Shown here: piece after piece, positions 11,564 to 22,158 of the stretch | Layout: each line of letters opens with the position of its first letter | Position numbering within the stretch: position 1 is the first letter of the stretch | Assembly: GCA_944472135.2 (NCBI GenBank) | Contig: OX235264.1 | Coordinates: 82,160,319-82,224,318 of the forward strand | Direction: 5' to 3' | Origin: Trichobilharzia regenti | Lineage: Eukaryota; Platyhelminthes; Trematoda; Strigeidida; Schistosomatidae | DNA: 64,000 bases | Translations under genes and position numbers: made by a program | The notes under the pieces: model-generated | The model's database searches: none | The model's input: only the letters and a program-made list of their open reading frames with translations | Told to the model about the DNA's origin: nothing

Positions 11564-11955
11564 ATTTGATTTGTTACAGGATTTCATCATAAGGTGATAT
11601 TGGTTAGAGAACCATTGGAAAACCTGGGAGTACTGGACAGCTGTTTCGTTTTAGTTTGGGACTGTTCAGCAGTACACATCCACCACAGGTGGTTCGAACC
11701 TAGGACCTTCTGGTTATAAGGCCAGCGAGCTCGTATACCATTAAGCCACTGGGACCCGATCCAATGGCCCATGAACTCTAACTTCTGCCAACTCACGACA
11801 TAGCGCGACCGCTAGCCAATATCTTCGGCGAGTATTTGTCCTCACACCCGACCCGCTGCACCCTAATAGTCACGACTTCCCACTGGAACCCAGGTAACTA
11901 CCCACCTGAATAGGGCCAGTCGCCAGTGAGCATCTCATTGGTAATTGTGAATCAT
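11564..11955 (-). mobile_element. SINE-C copy, long form
   Basis: Minus-strand copy. In plus-strand order it has the tail (ACAGGATTTCATCAT, AACCATTGGAAAACCTGGGA), the B box complement (GGTTCGAACC), the tRNA-like block (GGCCAGCGAGCTCG, TTAAGCCACTGGG), and about 150 bp of upstream extension (GCGCGACCGCTAGCC ... CTGAATAGGGCCAGTCG). The extension, shared with the copy at 52.2 kb, shows that the tRNA-like block is internal to the element. Confidence 0.75.
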
Positions 11956-12251
11956 ATTACATAAATTCCCTGTCGGCGTGTCCTATCGACCTGTGGGTTA
12001 AGTTTACATGGTAGTAACTTCTGTTGCTTCGTATATGTGCATCAAACACTTATATAAGTCAATAATTAATGCCGATAAGTGATAAATCTGTCAGGAAAAG
12101 CTAATTAGGCAGAGGAATAGAAAGAAGAGCAGCTAATTGACAAGATTAATTACATAAGCGGGCATCCAGAAACATAACTGAGGGTTTTAAAATATGTGAT
12201 GAAATGTATCTTAGTGTAATTTAGCTTTGAATAGCAGGAATAAAGATAGAA

Positions 12252-13110
12252 TGCATAATAATAATAATAGCTTTATTCCAAAACAGTACTTGTGATACAG
12301 AATGGAATTCTCAGCATTTTACTACAATATTACATCCAGTTAGTACATTATCTATAAAGAAAATTCTATATAGATTAAGGAAATCTCAGTTCATTATGAC
12401 AACTTATTAGCATGTTGGTAGCAAAGCCAAAACTGAACAGAGTGTTTGAAGTTGTTAGAAAAGTAGACGCTACCATATTTACTGGCGTAAACAGAAGAAA
12501 GAAACAAAGCTGCACATAACAGAAAAAAGGAGAGAGAAAAGGAAAAGAAAGAAAAACGTTGTACCTATACATGATATGAGCTGGAAAGACGAGATCCAGT
12601 TGTTCTACTGACTATTCAATAAGTTAAAGGTTTCACGCCTAATGCTTTCTTTATCGCACAGAACACGAGCTAAGTAGGGTATGGTTGAGCTTTTGTACTT
12701 ACTAGTGCGAGCATATAGTTTTTGCCTGATGAGATACAAGAGGAGAGTTGTGAATGAAGAGGGTGTTGTGAGTCAGATAAAATGGATTTCGCCCATTTTT
12801 CACATGAGTCCATATGCCTGTCCACCAGAATATTAACAAGCTGGCTAAGTGGCAAACTGCTTACCCTGCTGACAACCTTTAACATCCTACATAATAAAGT
12901 ATAGTCTTTCTTCAGTAGCCGGCCCTGGAAAAACTAAGGGGAACAACAGAGAATAATAGGCAGAATACGGGAGTTAATGAATCGTAGGAGTAAGGGTTGG
13001 GTTATACCAGAATGTCTTGACTTCTTGATGTAGAAGGTAAGACGGAATATTTTCTTAGAAATCATCAAAGTAAAATGACGAAAGACAATATTTCATCAAT
13101 GTGAGGCTTC
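12252..13110 (-). mobile_element. LINE family C, 3' fragment
   Basis: Minus-strand remnant related to 47.6-48.7 kb. Translated block 12670-12885 reads L-K-V-V-S-R-V-S and later D-R-H-M-D-S-C, parallel to L-K-T-V-S-R-T-S and D-R-H-L-M-S-C there. The 3' end carries AATAATAATAATAGCTTTAT, CAAAACAGTACTT and ACAGAATGGAATTCTCAGCA. It is the C-terminal end of a reverse-transcriptase protein plus 3' UTR, and it is not functional. Confidence 0.7.
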
Positions 13111-13489
13111 TTACCCACCAAGAAAACATTCATTCATCGTTGAATGAAATTCGCTCTGTGCTTACCCAACAAAGCTAAACACTGGTTAAAGGGGTAATGT
13201 AAACCGTTGAAGGGACAACTTGTCCTTCGCCTACTTCGAAGTTGTACAACAAGTAGCAAACTTAACCCAGTTTTCTGCAAAACGTTTTGTCCACTTATTT
13301 TTAAAGTTTTGATGATATTGTTTCCTTAAACGACAGATTTAGACACAAATGTTTATTTGGTGATATATATACAGGCAATAGTTGTGATTTCTTTTTCATT
13401 ATAAGGAGTAATAAACATTTCACTCGGTAGTAGCTGCCCATAAAAAAGTTCACCACTCTTTTGTTGGGTCATTTATATGTTAGTCAGCG

Positions 13490-14440
13490 ACAGACGGGAC
13501 AGGTATATCCTGGACCGACGTGAAGAACCTAGAAGACCTGGATTTCGCGCGTGGATTATTCATGTTTCATGTCACACGAAATCGGAGATTTACAGGAGAA
13601 AACCGACAAACTGGTCGAAGAAGCAGCAAAGACAGGACTCCAGGTGAACATAGACAAGACGGAGGTGATGAAAATAACCAACCAACCACCAACAAGAACA
13701 ACAGCAACATCCGGCGCCAATCACCACCAACGGGCGGCATTTGAAAGAGGTTACTTCATTCACTTTTCTAGGAAGCATTGTCTCAACTAAAGACGGTCGG
13801 AACGGACGAGGATGTCAAATTGAGCGAGAAACGGGAAGGCGAGAAACACATTCATCAACCTGAAACCAATCTGGAAATCTTCGTCACTCAGCCAGCATCA
13901 ACAACAAAATTCAGTCGGTCGGATGTTCAATACAAACGTCAAGTTAGTTCTTCTATACGGATCAGAAACTTGGCTGGTGGGCGGGTCACAAAGAATATTT
14001 CTAACAGCCTGTTGCAGACCTTTATCAACCAACAACTGTCTTCGCTGGATCTATACTCAAGATGAGATGGCCGGACCGGAAAGAATCACCAACAAGAAAC
14101 TATGGGAACAGACAAACAAAACAAGAACCAATCAATCGCCCAACAAATATGCAGGAGAAAGTGGAGATGGATTGTACACTAGCTGAGGAGGCCGCTGGGT
14201 GACATTGCGTGCGGGTCAGGCCATTGCTCGAGTGGAACCCGAAAGGGAATCGGCGAGTGGGACGTCAGTGCAAGGGTGACATGGAGGAGATCGTGTGAAG
14301 AGTTGAGGAGTTGAAACAGTGTGGAGTAACATGGACGCAGGTGAAAAGTATAGCAGAAGACAGATGTGGCAAGTGGAGACGTGCATTTGAAACCTTATGT
14401 TCCACTAGGAACCCAAGGGAACAAGAATAATAATAGTGAA
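13490..14440 (+). mobile_element. RTE family B LINE, 5'-truncated
   Basis: Reading blocks include K-N-L-E-D-L-D-F-A (the FADD region, damaged), E-E-A-A-K-T-G-L-Q-V-N-I-D-K-T-E-V and V-K-L-V-L-L-Y-G-S-E-T-W, all standard features downstream of the catalytic box in RTE reverse transcriptases. The 3' end is CCTTATGTTCCACTAGGAAC followed by a short AATAATAAT tail. Several frameshifts. Here the E-E-A-A-K-T-G-L-Q-V-N frame is intact, unlike family A. Confidence 0.85.
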
Positions 14441-14615
14441 AGGCTGACAGCTGTGAACATCAAAGTAGTTAATAAAACCGCCTACCGAATTATGTCGTTT
14501 ACCATATTATGTTACTAATTCTCACTAATTAAACTTCATTTCACAAAGAAGTTAACTGTTACTTATGAAAAACATTTAAGTATAAAAAGGACAAATAAAT
14601 CACCAATTTACTTAC

Positions 14616-14969
14616 AGGACTAAATTTAGATTGATAATCTGCATAATTTCGACCATAGTCCACTTTATCATCAAGATCTAGATAGTAGCTGACTGGCGAA
14701 TGAATAGGTCTAGTGTAATTTTCACCTTTGAAGAAGCTACTTTTACTTCTAGCTGGAGATTGACCGATACGAGTTCTTCGATTTTTCGGACTTTGAAGTT
14801 TTCTTTCATGAAGATTAAAATGTGTATTATTATTATTAATATTATTGGTGTTACTACTGTTATTGTGACTAGTGTGATTACAATCACTTCTCTCATTACT
14901 TTTATTTCTTAATTTTAAAGAACTACGAACTCGACTAGTTGAACGTGATTTGGATTTTGTTGGCTGTAA
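14616..14969 (-). CDS. Internal exon of the host gene, 118 codons, Arg/Ser- and Asn-rich
   Basis: The exon lies between a pyrimidine-rich acceptor (CTTCTCTAG; a second AG six bases on would give 14963 in the same frame) and the donor CCT|GTAAGT. Both ends are phase 0. The start of the protein is basic and Ser/Arg-rich, followed by an Asn run encoded by AAT repeats, then an S-P-A-R-S-K-S stretch and a Tyr/Asp-rich end. The Asn run is a likely length-variable microsatellite within coding sequence. Ser-Pro and Arg-Ser motifs suggest phosphorylation sites, but nothing identifies a family. An RTE-B fragment ends only about 175 bp downstream in transcript terms. Confidence 0.72.
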
Positions 14970-15164
14970 CTAGAGAAGAAAATGGGGAGATAAAAAAAAG
15001 AGATTATAACTTTTGAAAAAGTAAATACACACTACAATGTGTAAATGCCACAATGAAAGTAACACCGACTACTTACCAAATAAAAAAGACAGTTGCAGCG
15101 AAGAAAATTTTCTTTTCGACGAAATCATCAACTAGGTTGTACATTCGTGTATTTGTAATAAGCA

Positions 15165-15590
15165 GGTAAGAAAGTTTCAGAATAATTTCTGATCAAGGGT
15201 CAGATTAATGGAATTACAATTAAAATGCCATGATAAACAGGGGGTCAAATGAAGCTCAGACAAAGTAGCATCATAATTACTGAGAATATTGACATGTTGT
15301 GCAACTAGGGGTTAGAAATGTAGAAATAATAACAGCAGACAGGATGTTTGGATAAAAAGCCTAGTGAGATCATAACTAATGTGACGAATAATTGTATATG
15401 CAATCAGGGATTAAATATGTTGAAATAATAAAATAACAAAATAGACACGAAGTTTGGATATGAAAATATGGTAGTGTAGGTAGGGATTAGGAAAAACTTA
15501 AAGGTAACATGAATAAACAGGAAGTTTAGATAAGAAAGTCAGTGGGATAGTCACTATTAGAAGAATTACCTGTTTATGATGGCCACGGCA
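15165..15590. repeat. Degenerate tandem repeat, units of about 75-110 bp
   Basis: Three or four units share AGGGATTA(G)A, TTGAAATAATAA, GACA(G)GAAGTTTGGATA and a GAAAG/AAAAG-rich end. Clear starts are at about 15308, 15405 and 15484. Similarity between units is moderate, so this is an old array. It lies in the large intron before exon 14616-14969. Confidence 0.5.
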
Positions 15591-15603
15591 GAAATTATAA
15601 GAG

Positions 15604-15830
15604 ATTTTTTCTTTCACGTTCCCAGTGGAACATAGAGCCTCAAGCTAGTTGCGTGAAGTTTCTGTAGCAGTGTTTATTTTTTACAGGATGGGGTTGCTAG
15701 CCTCATGCCCAACCTTTCCTCTTTACCAGCATTATTTCTGGCTTAGCGAGGAGTGCGTCGGTGGCCGGTGACCGAACACCGGACCATGTGCATGGTCGCC
15801 GAGCGTACAAACCGCTGTACCACCGACGCC
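15604..15830 (-). mobile_element. SINE-B (tRNA-derived) copy
   Basis: Full-length minus copy of the 24.18-kb SINE. It has the tail TTTCACGTTCCCAGTGG, CTAGCCTCATGCCCAACC, the tRNA-like head ending ACCGCTGTACCACCGACGC, and possible 8-bp flanking duplications AAGAGATT (15599-15606 and 15833-15840). Confidence 0.8.
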
Positions 15831-15840
15831 AGAAGAGATT

Positions 15841-16997
15841 ACCAAACAAAATAATTAGTCTAGTCTTCATTACATACTGTGAATGGATTATGATAGTATT
15901 TCAGGAATGCATATAAAGGTTGTCCTAAGCATTCATTTCTCTCAGTTTCCATGTATGAAATTTAATATTTTTGAGCAGATTGAGGCTTTCTGTCCCGAAA
16001 CAACAATAACTATCACCGATGGAAACTTAATTATCATGCTACGGAAATGGAAATGGCATAAGAACTTGTATTTAAATCAATAACTGTTGACCTCATACTT
16101 ATACAAGCTAATGCAGAAATCATAACTTAAAGATTTTACTTGGAAGGCAGATTTTATCAATGAATCTCACTTGAACATTATGCTGAATACATCTTTGTCG
16201 ACAGGATCCAATAATTGTTCTTTCTTTTTCTATACGAGACTGGTATCGATTATCCTTATGTAACTCAAGGATCACTTTGAATGATAAGATTATATAACTA
16301 AGATCTCATTTGTGGAACTGAATTGTCAATTAAAAGCGGAAAATATCGTGAAAATTAGGATATCAGAGAGAATGAGGGAAATTTTCCAAACTTTTGGAAT
16401 TATATATATATATATATCATCATAACATACTCTGTGTAGAAATTTATACAGAGGAGAGATGACTCCGGAAAATGGGCTAGGTCACAGTCGTAGTTTTTCA
16501 CTTATAAGAGATTCAGTTTTGAAGTGGTTAGTGAATAGTTAACAAAGTAATTATTCAGACCTTGATGGATTGTTTAAATTTTAACAAGGCGACATATAGT
16601 GTTACCGCTAGGCTGGGTGCCACGAGACTACTGTACACTATGTTAAGTAGCTGGATTTTATCCACATGACGCTCTGAGCTCGAATTTCACGCTAATTGAG
16701 ACTCTTCGGAAAGACTTTTACCCGAAAAACTCATTGTTAGTGTCTATCACCGTAGAACCGGATGACATAGGTTTGAATCTCAAAGAAAGCTGTCAGTGTC
16801 TGCAATGCTGCATTACAGGGATGACTGATTGAACATAATCAGTACCAACACTAGGGACTAAACATATTACTTTGATGACTCGCCAGTGAACAGTCAGTAT
16901 ACTGTACACTAAAAATTATATATACATTATACTGTGAAAAGATAAAGTGTATTCCAAGCTGCACATTAGTTCAGTAAGGACAAAATGAAGTGTCTAG

Positions 16998-17028
<31 letters not shown>

Positions 17029-17040
17029 ATGTCCGATGAA
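15841..17040. other. Intron sequence with AT microsatellites
   Basis: Contains (TA)n at about 16401-16420 and (AT)n at about 17000-17025. No exon or element recognised otherwise. Confidence 0.4.
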
Positions 17041-17474
17041 AAGTTGTAGGCGCCTTAACACAGCCGCCTTGACGATAACGTCTTAAAGTCTGAAAGTGGT
17101 GACTACTGAGTTAGTGTCCGAAATGGAATTAAATCAACTGCTGAAAATCAATTCGATATTATGCAAACCAAAAGATCCAACAGAAAAAGCGGATAAAATT
17201 AATACCGTTTACAAAATAAATTGTATGAACTGCAACAAGCATTACATCGGCCAAAGTGGGCGTCCCCTTCGAATTATAATCCAAGAACAAAAATCAGCCG
17301 TGAAAAGACATGCTATAAATTCTTTAGTATCAATGCATATAGACAATTATGGACATCAATTTGATTGGGATAATGTCGAAATCTTAGACAGAGGAAACAC
17401 AAAAAGTGCAGTCAGGGAATTCTTAGAAGCCTGATACTCAAACGAAAATGCAATTAACAAACACGTTAATATAG
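17041..17474 (+). mobile_element. Penelope-like element fragment with GIY-YIG endonuclease
   Basis: The plus-strand frame 17096-17434 contains V-Y-K-I-N-C-M-N-C-N-K-H-Y-I-G-Q-S-G-R, the C-x2-C plus YIG signature of the GIY-YIG endonuclease that ends PLE proteins. An H-I-D-N-Y-G-H-Q-F-D-W and E-I-L-D-R-G block follows. An in-frame TGA at 17432 falls where E-A-W-Y is expected, so a Trp codon has become a stop. No reverse transcriptase domain precedes it; the copy is 5' truncated. It runs straight into an RTE copy. Confidence 0.8.
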
Positions 17475-20296
17475 AAGATAATCACACGCACACCGAGGGC
17501 GTGGCTATCATGATGTCACCAACGGCAACAAAGGTCCTGATGCAATGGGAGCCAATCTCGTCCAGGATAATGACTGCCAGATTCAACTCCAAAGAAAGGA
17601 AAGTGTCAATTATACAATGCTATGCACCCACAAACAACGCACACCTCGAAAAGAAAGAAGAATTCTACAGACAACTACAGGCAACAATGGACAATACTCC
17701 AGCTGGCGACATTAAAATACTAATGGGAGACATGAAAGGCAAACTGGGACCAAAAAACACTGGAAGAGAACTCATCATAGGTAGAGAAGCTCTCGGAGAA
17801 ATGAATGAAAATGGAGAACTCTTCCTCGAATTCTGCGCCTTCAACGAACCAGCGATTGGTGGCAGCGTACATAAACACAAAGATATCCACAAGGCTACAT
17901 AGGTAGGCAAACAAAAAACCAAATTGAATTCATTTTAATCTCAAGGAAGTGGAGGCGCAGCCTACTCGAAACAAAAGTAAGAAGAGGAGCAGACGTTGGC
18001 TCAGACCACTATCTCGTACAAGGGACAATCCAAATCAAATTAAAAGCTTTCAGGGAAACAGGAGCTGCGAATAGACCACAAGCCAAGTTCAACACTCAAA
18101 AACTGAAGGACCAGGCTACAAAGGACTTCTTCATTGCAAGCATAAGGGACAGAGCCGAGACACAAATCAACACCAGCGAAAAGGTCAGCGTCAAAAAGCA
18201 CTGGGACAACTTGAAAACAGTGTGGAGTCAAACCTGGATGGAAGCTCTAGGCAGAAAGAAGAGACAGGACAAACAGTGGCTCACTACGGACACTTGGAGA
18301 CTAATAGAAGAGAGAAAGATGGTCAAACAAAAGATTATCCAGTGCACTGACGAGCAACAAAAACAGGAGCTGAATGCAAGCTACAACACGCTGAACAGAA
18401 GAGTGAAGACGAGTGCCAGGGAAGACAAAAGAAAATATTATGAAACCATAGCAACTCAAGCAGAACAAGCTGCAGGCAAAGGAGACCTCGCCACACTCTA
18501 CCAAACAACTAGGCACCTATCGAGCAAATGTTCGACACAGACTAAGCCAATAAAGGACGACAATGGAAAGTCAATCACCAATGAGGTGGAGCAAAGAAAA
18601 CACTGAGCTGAACACTTCAAAGGACTTCTAAATCGTCCGCCACCTACAACACGCCCAACAATATCAACGACGGAATCAGAACTACTAGTGAACACCGAAC
18701 AACCCTACGAAATCAGAAGTCCTGAATGCAATCAAGATGCTGAAAGCTGGAAAAGCAGCAGGACCAGATGGAATCCCAGCAGAAGCTTTGAAAATGGATC
18801 CAGAGACAACAGCGGAATTAATGACGCCATCACTGGAGAAGGTGTGGAAAGAGGGCAAAGTACCAGAGGATTTGAAGAAAGGATACTTATTCAAACTACC
18901 AAAGAAAGGAGACTTAAGTTAATGCAACAACTGGCGCGGAAATATGCTCCTGTCCATTCCAAGCAAAATACTAAGCCGCATCATCCTGGAGAGAATCAAA
19001 CAAGCCAACCTGGATGAAAAACTTCGACCGGAACAAGCTGCATTCAGGATAAACAAGTCATGTATTGATGAAATCGCCACTTTACAAATCATCATTGAAC
19101 AAAGCTTAGAATGGCAGTCACCTTTCTATCTCAACTTCATCGACTTTGAAAAGGCCTTCGAAAGCGTCAATCGAGAGGTCATTTGGCAAATACCTCGCTA
19201 CTACGGAGTCCCATCGACAATTATACATCTCATCCAACAGTTATACGACAATGCTGCATGCCAAGTAATCCACAATGGGAAACTTACGGAATCCTTCGAA
19301 GTGAGGACGGGAGTGATGCAAGGCTGTCTACTATCGCCAATAATCTTCCTGATTGCAGTAGATTGGATAATGAGACAGACAACGGGCAATGAGGAAACGG
19401 GCATAAAATGGACTCGTATAAAAAACTTGGAGGATCTGGACTTCGCCGATGATGACATATGTCTGATTTCCCACAAACTGGAAGATATGCGAGTTAGAAG
19501 CAACATGTTGGCAGAAGAAGCATCCAGAGAAGATAGGACTTCAGGTAAACATAGAGAAAACAGAGGTGATGAATATTCCTGACCATCACCAACAGCAACA
19601 ACAACAACAGACAACAATCAGCATGAATGGAAGGAACCTGAAAGAAACAACCTCCTTTACCTACCGATATGGGAAGCATCGTTTCAACTACAGACGGACG
19701 GAACTGACGAGAATATCAAAGCCAGAATCGGAAAAGCGAGACAGACTTTCATTACCCTTAAGTCAACAGCCCCACTCAGAATCAAAAATAACATCCGGAT
19801 TTTCAAATCCAATGTGAAGTCAGTGATACTTACTATACGGATCAGAGACTTGCACTGCACGTCAAAAAGAGCATCTCAAACAAACTACAGACCTTCATTA
19901 ACAGTTGTCTTCGCTCAATACTCAAGATCAGATGGCCGACCAGAAAAGATCAGCAAAAGGGAGGGATCTCTGGAAATGAGCGAACCAGCACAGCAGGAAC
20001 CGATTGTGAAACAAATAGGCAGAAAGAAATGGAGATGGATTGGCTGACCATACTCTGAGGAAACCATCAAGTGACATCACTAGACAAGCCATTGCTTGAG
20101 TGGATCCTGAAAGGGAAGCGGCGAGTTGGTCGTCAATGCAAGGGAGACTTGGAGGAGGTCATGTGAAGAGGAGATGAAAGCATGTGGGCAGACTTGGGGC
20201 GGGGTGAAAACGTTGGCAGAAAACAGGAGTCAATGGAGACGCGCAGCTGAAGGCCTATGTTCCTCTAGGAACTAAAGGATATAATAATAATAATCA
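17475..20296 (+). mobile_element. RTE family A LINE, near-complete but inactive (copy 1)
   Basis: Encodes the endonuclease (from T-E-G-V-A-I-M-M-S; I-I-Q-C-Y-A-P-T-N; G-D-M-K-G-K-L-G, where the usual D-x-N-A is changed; S-D-H-Y-L-V), a linker, and reverse transcriptase (K-A-A-G-P-D-G-I-P at about 18750; F-R-I-N-K-S-C-I-D-E; F-E-K-A-F-E-S-V; G-V-M-Q-G-C-L-L-S-P; catalytic F-A-D-D with one extra Asp at about 19440). Lesions: TAG at 17900 followed by a deletion, TGA at 18603, a frameshift near 18720, TAA at about 18920 and a frameshift at about 19530. The 5' part of the endonuclease is missing. Ends CCTATGTTCCTCTAGGAACT, ATAATAATAATAAT. Very similar to 58.1-61.1 kb. Confidence 0.92.
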
Positions 20297-20375
20297 ATAT
20301 AGCCGAAATATACTAACTAATAAAAAGTAAATCAGGTGGCCAGAAAGTTTAAAATCTAAGTCAATAGAAAACGCA

Positions 20376-20612
20376 AAATAATCGAGCAAAGAATATTCTT
20401 TTCGATAAATTCCTCTTCTGGCTCTACAGTTATATATATGTTTATATACACAAAATATTCAAGATTGGTAGTTAATAACAATATTGGTGTTTTTCAAATA
20501 ATATCGATTTGTAAAGTGTGATCAATGCAGAAGAGGAATTTATCGTAAAGAATATTCTTTGCTCGATTATTTTGTGTTTTATAGATGTCTGAATGAATAT
20601 TTTTGCAATAGA
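20376..20612. mobile_element. PLE terminal repeat foldback (family PLE-1)
   Basis: The left arm 20378-20420 (AATCGAGCAAAGAATATTCT onward) is repeated inverted at 20529-20570 with about two mismatches. Between them lies minus-oriented PLE-1 3' sequence (GGTAGTTAATAACAATATTG, ATCGATTTGTAAAG). The right arm continues into sequence that is again inverted at 21.45 kb. Confidence 0.75.
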
Positions 20613-20649
20613 AAACGGTCAATACATATCTGAAGATGGTTACTGGGAG

Positions 20650-20826
20650 ACGCAATTCTATCACCACTCATGAAGAAATTTAAATTATTTCACTTTATCC
20701 TAAATACTGCGTTGAAGATGTCTTCCAGAAAGACGACGAAAGCTCCGCAACTAAACCAACCAGCTCAGAGAACACTATTAACTACAAATCATCCACCTGA
20801 GTAACAAATCTTCTCTATGATTTAGT
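20650..20826 (+). repeat. Dispersed repeat shared with 40.62-40.81 kb
   Basis: Shares TTGAAGATG, GAAAGCT, CAGAGAACAC, AAATCATCCACCTGAG and ACAAATCTTCTC with 40625-40805, same orientation. It is noncoding. The parent element is not identified. Confidence 0.55.
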
Positions 20827-21330
20827 TTTTATTAGCTGGTAAATTTGTTCTGTAATAATGTGTTTGTTAATAACTAATTCCCTTGAATACCAAGCTTCTT
20901 AGAATTCCCTGGAATTTTATGTGTTCCCTCTGTTTAATATTTCTACATTATACCAATCAAATTGGTGTCCATAATTATCTACATGCATCGATACGAAAGA
21001 ATATAGACCATGTCGTTTTACAGCTAATTTGTGTCCTTGGATTCGGATTCATACATGCACTTTATTTTGTAAGTGGTATTAATTTTATTATTTTTTTGTG
21101 TTGGATCTTTTGGTTTGCACAATATTGAATGAAGTGATTGTGCTGGCTTGTATGTTGTATCAATTTCAAATGATCTGAATACTCTAGCTATTATTTCAGA
21201 GATAATTTTTATATGTGGTAGGACGAATTTACTTCTATTCTTTGATGATGTTTCCTTATTGGTGTTATGACTCGAGAATAAACACTTTGTGATTAAATTG
21301 TAAGGATATACATTCTTTTTAAAGATGATT
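20827..21330. other. Intron sequence, nothing recognised
   Basis: Includes an 81-codon hydrophobic plus-strand open frame (20883-21128) in very AT-rich DNA with no supporting homology or splice context; not called as a gene. Confidence 0.35.
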
Positions 21331-21456
21331 AATAGGTAATAATAATAATACCTTTATTCTGAACAGTATTTATGTAATGTACACAAATTTTAGCGGAGTT
21401 TATTGCATTATATTTCCCTTTGTACAATATCTTCAAGTAAAATATTAATTTAGCAA
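21330..21456 (-). mobile_element. LINE family C 3' tail
   Basis: AATAATAATAATACCTTTAT, TTCTGAACAGTATTTATG and GTATTGCATT-like words match the 3' ends at 12.25 and 47.4 kb. Only the last about 120 bp of the element is present. Confidence 0.55.
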
Positions 21457-21473
21457 AAATATTCATTCAGATA

Positions 21474-22158
21474 TCTATAAAACACAACATAATCGAGCAA
21501 AGAATATTCCTTTCAATAAATTCCTCTTCTGGCTCTACAATTATATACATGTTTATATACACAGAATATTCAAGGTTGGTACATAGGCCGCACAATTAGG
21601 CGTGTTTCTCGTCGAATTTCCTAACATCACCCTGCGTGGTTAAGCAAAAGCCAAACAAAATCTATCCGTAGCGCTATTTTGGCTCATCTGGTGGATACAT
21701 AACATAGGATTGATGTTAATCAAGCTTTCAGAGTTATTTATCGGATACCAACAAATCTCAACTTCGCCTTAAGAGTTCGATTACTAAATATTGCTGAGGC
21801 TGTTGGGATCCACATTAAAAAGCCTAATTTGTGCGTCCAAAAGACGTTAGTTCAGACGCTGTCCCTACCTTGGCCATCCAGGTTTGAATGATTCTCAATT
21901 TTCGTGAAAATTTCCTAATTTTAGTTGATATCCTACTCGCTATTATATCTTTATTACTATTATAATTTAAGTATTTTTAGTGAACTGTAATTGCATTGAT
22001 CATACTTTACAAATCGATATTATTTAAAAAACACTAATATTGTTATTAACTACCAACCTTGAATATTCTGTGTATATAAACATGTATATAATTGTAGAGC
22101 CAGAAGAGGAATTTATTGAAAGGAATATTCTTTGCTCGATTATGCTGTGTTTTAAAAA
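21474..22158 (+). mobile_element. Penelope-like element PLE-1 with 93-bp perfect inverted arms
   Basis: Arms 21489-21581 and 22051-22143 are identical inverted copies (93/93), extending with mismatches to about 107 bp. Between them, 21580-21891 reads as the PLE GIY-YIG domain: Y-I-G-R-T-I-R-R-V-S-R-R-I-S, H-L-V-D-T, A-F-R-V-I-Y, L-N-I-A-E-A and L-S-L-P-W-P-S. In-frame TAA codons occur after R-R-I-S and after V-D-T, so it is a pseudogene. A 150-bp 3' UTR follows, then the right arm. The domain starts exactly where the left arm ends, so the copy is 5' truncated. Confidence 0.85.

Noticed and set aside
16401..17025. Repeated short units as a possible array of regulatory sites
   Set aside because: They are simple AT microsatellites with no spacers or conserved flanks.
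20883..21128. 81-codon hydrophobic frame, possible membrane protein
   Set aside because: Occurs in very AT-rich DNA, where hydrophobic chance frames are common; no splice context or homology.
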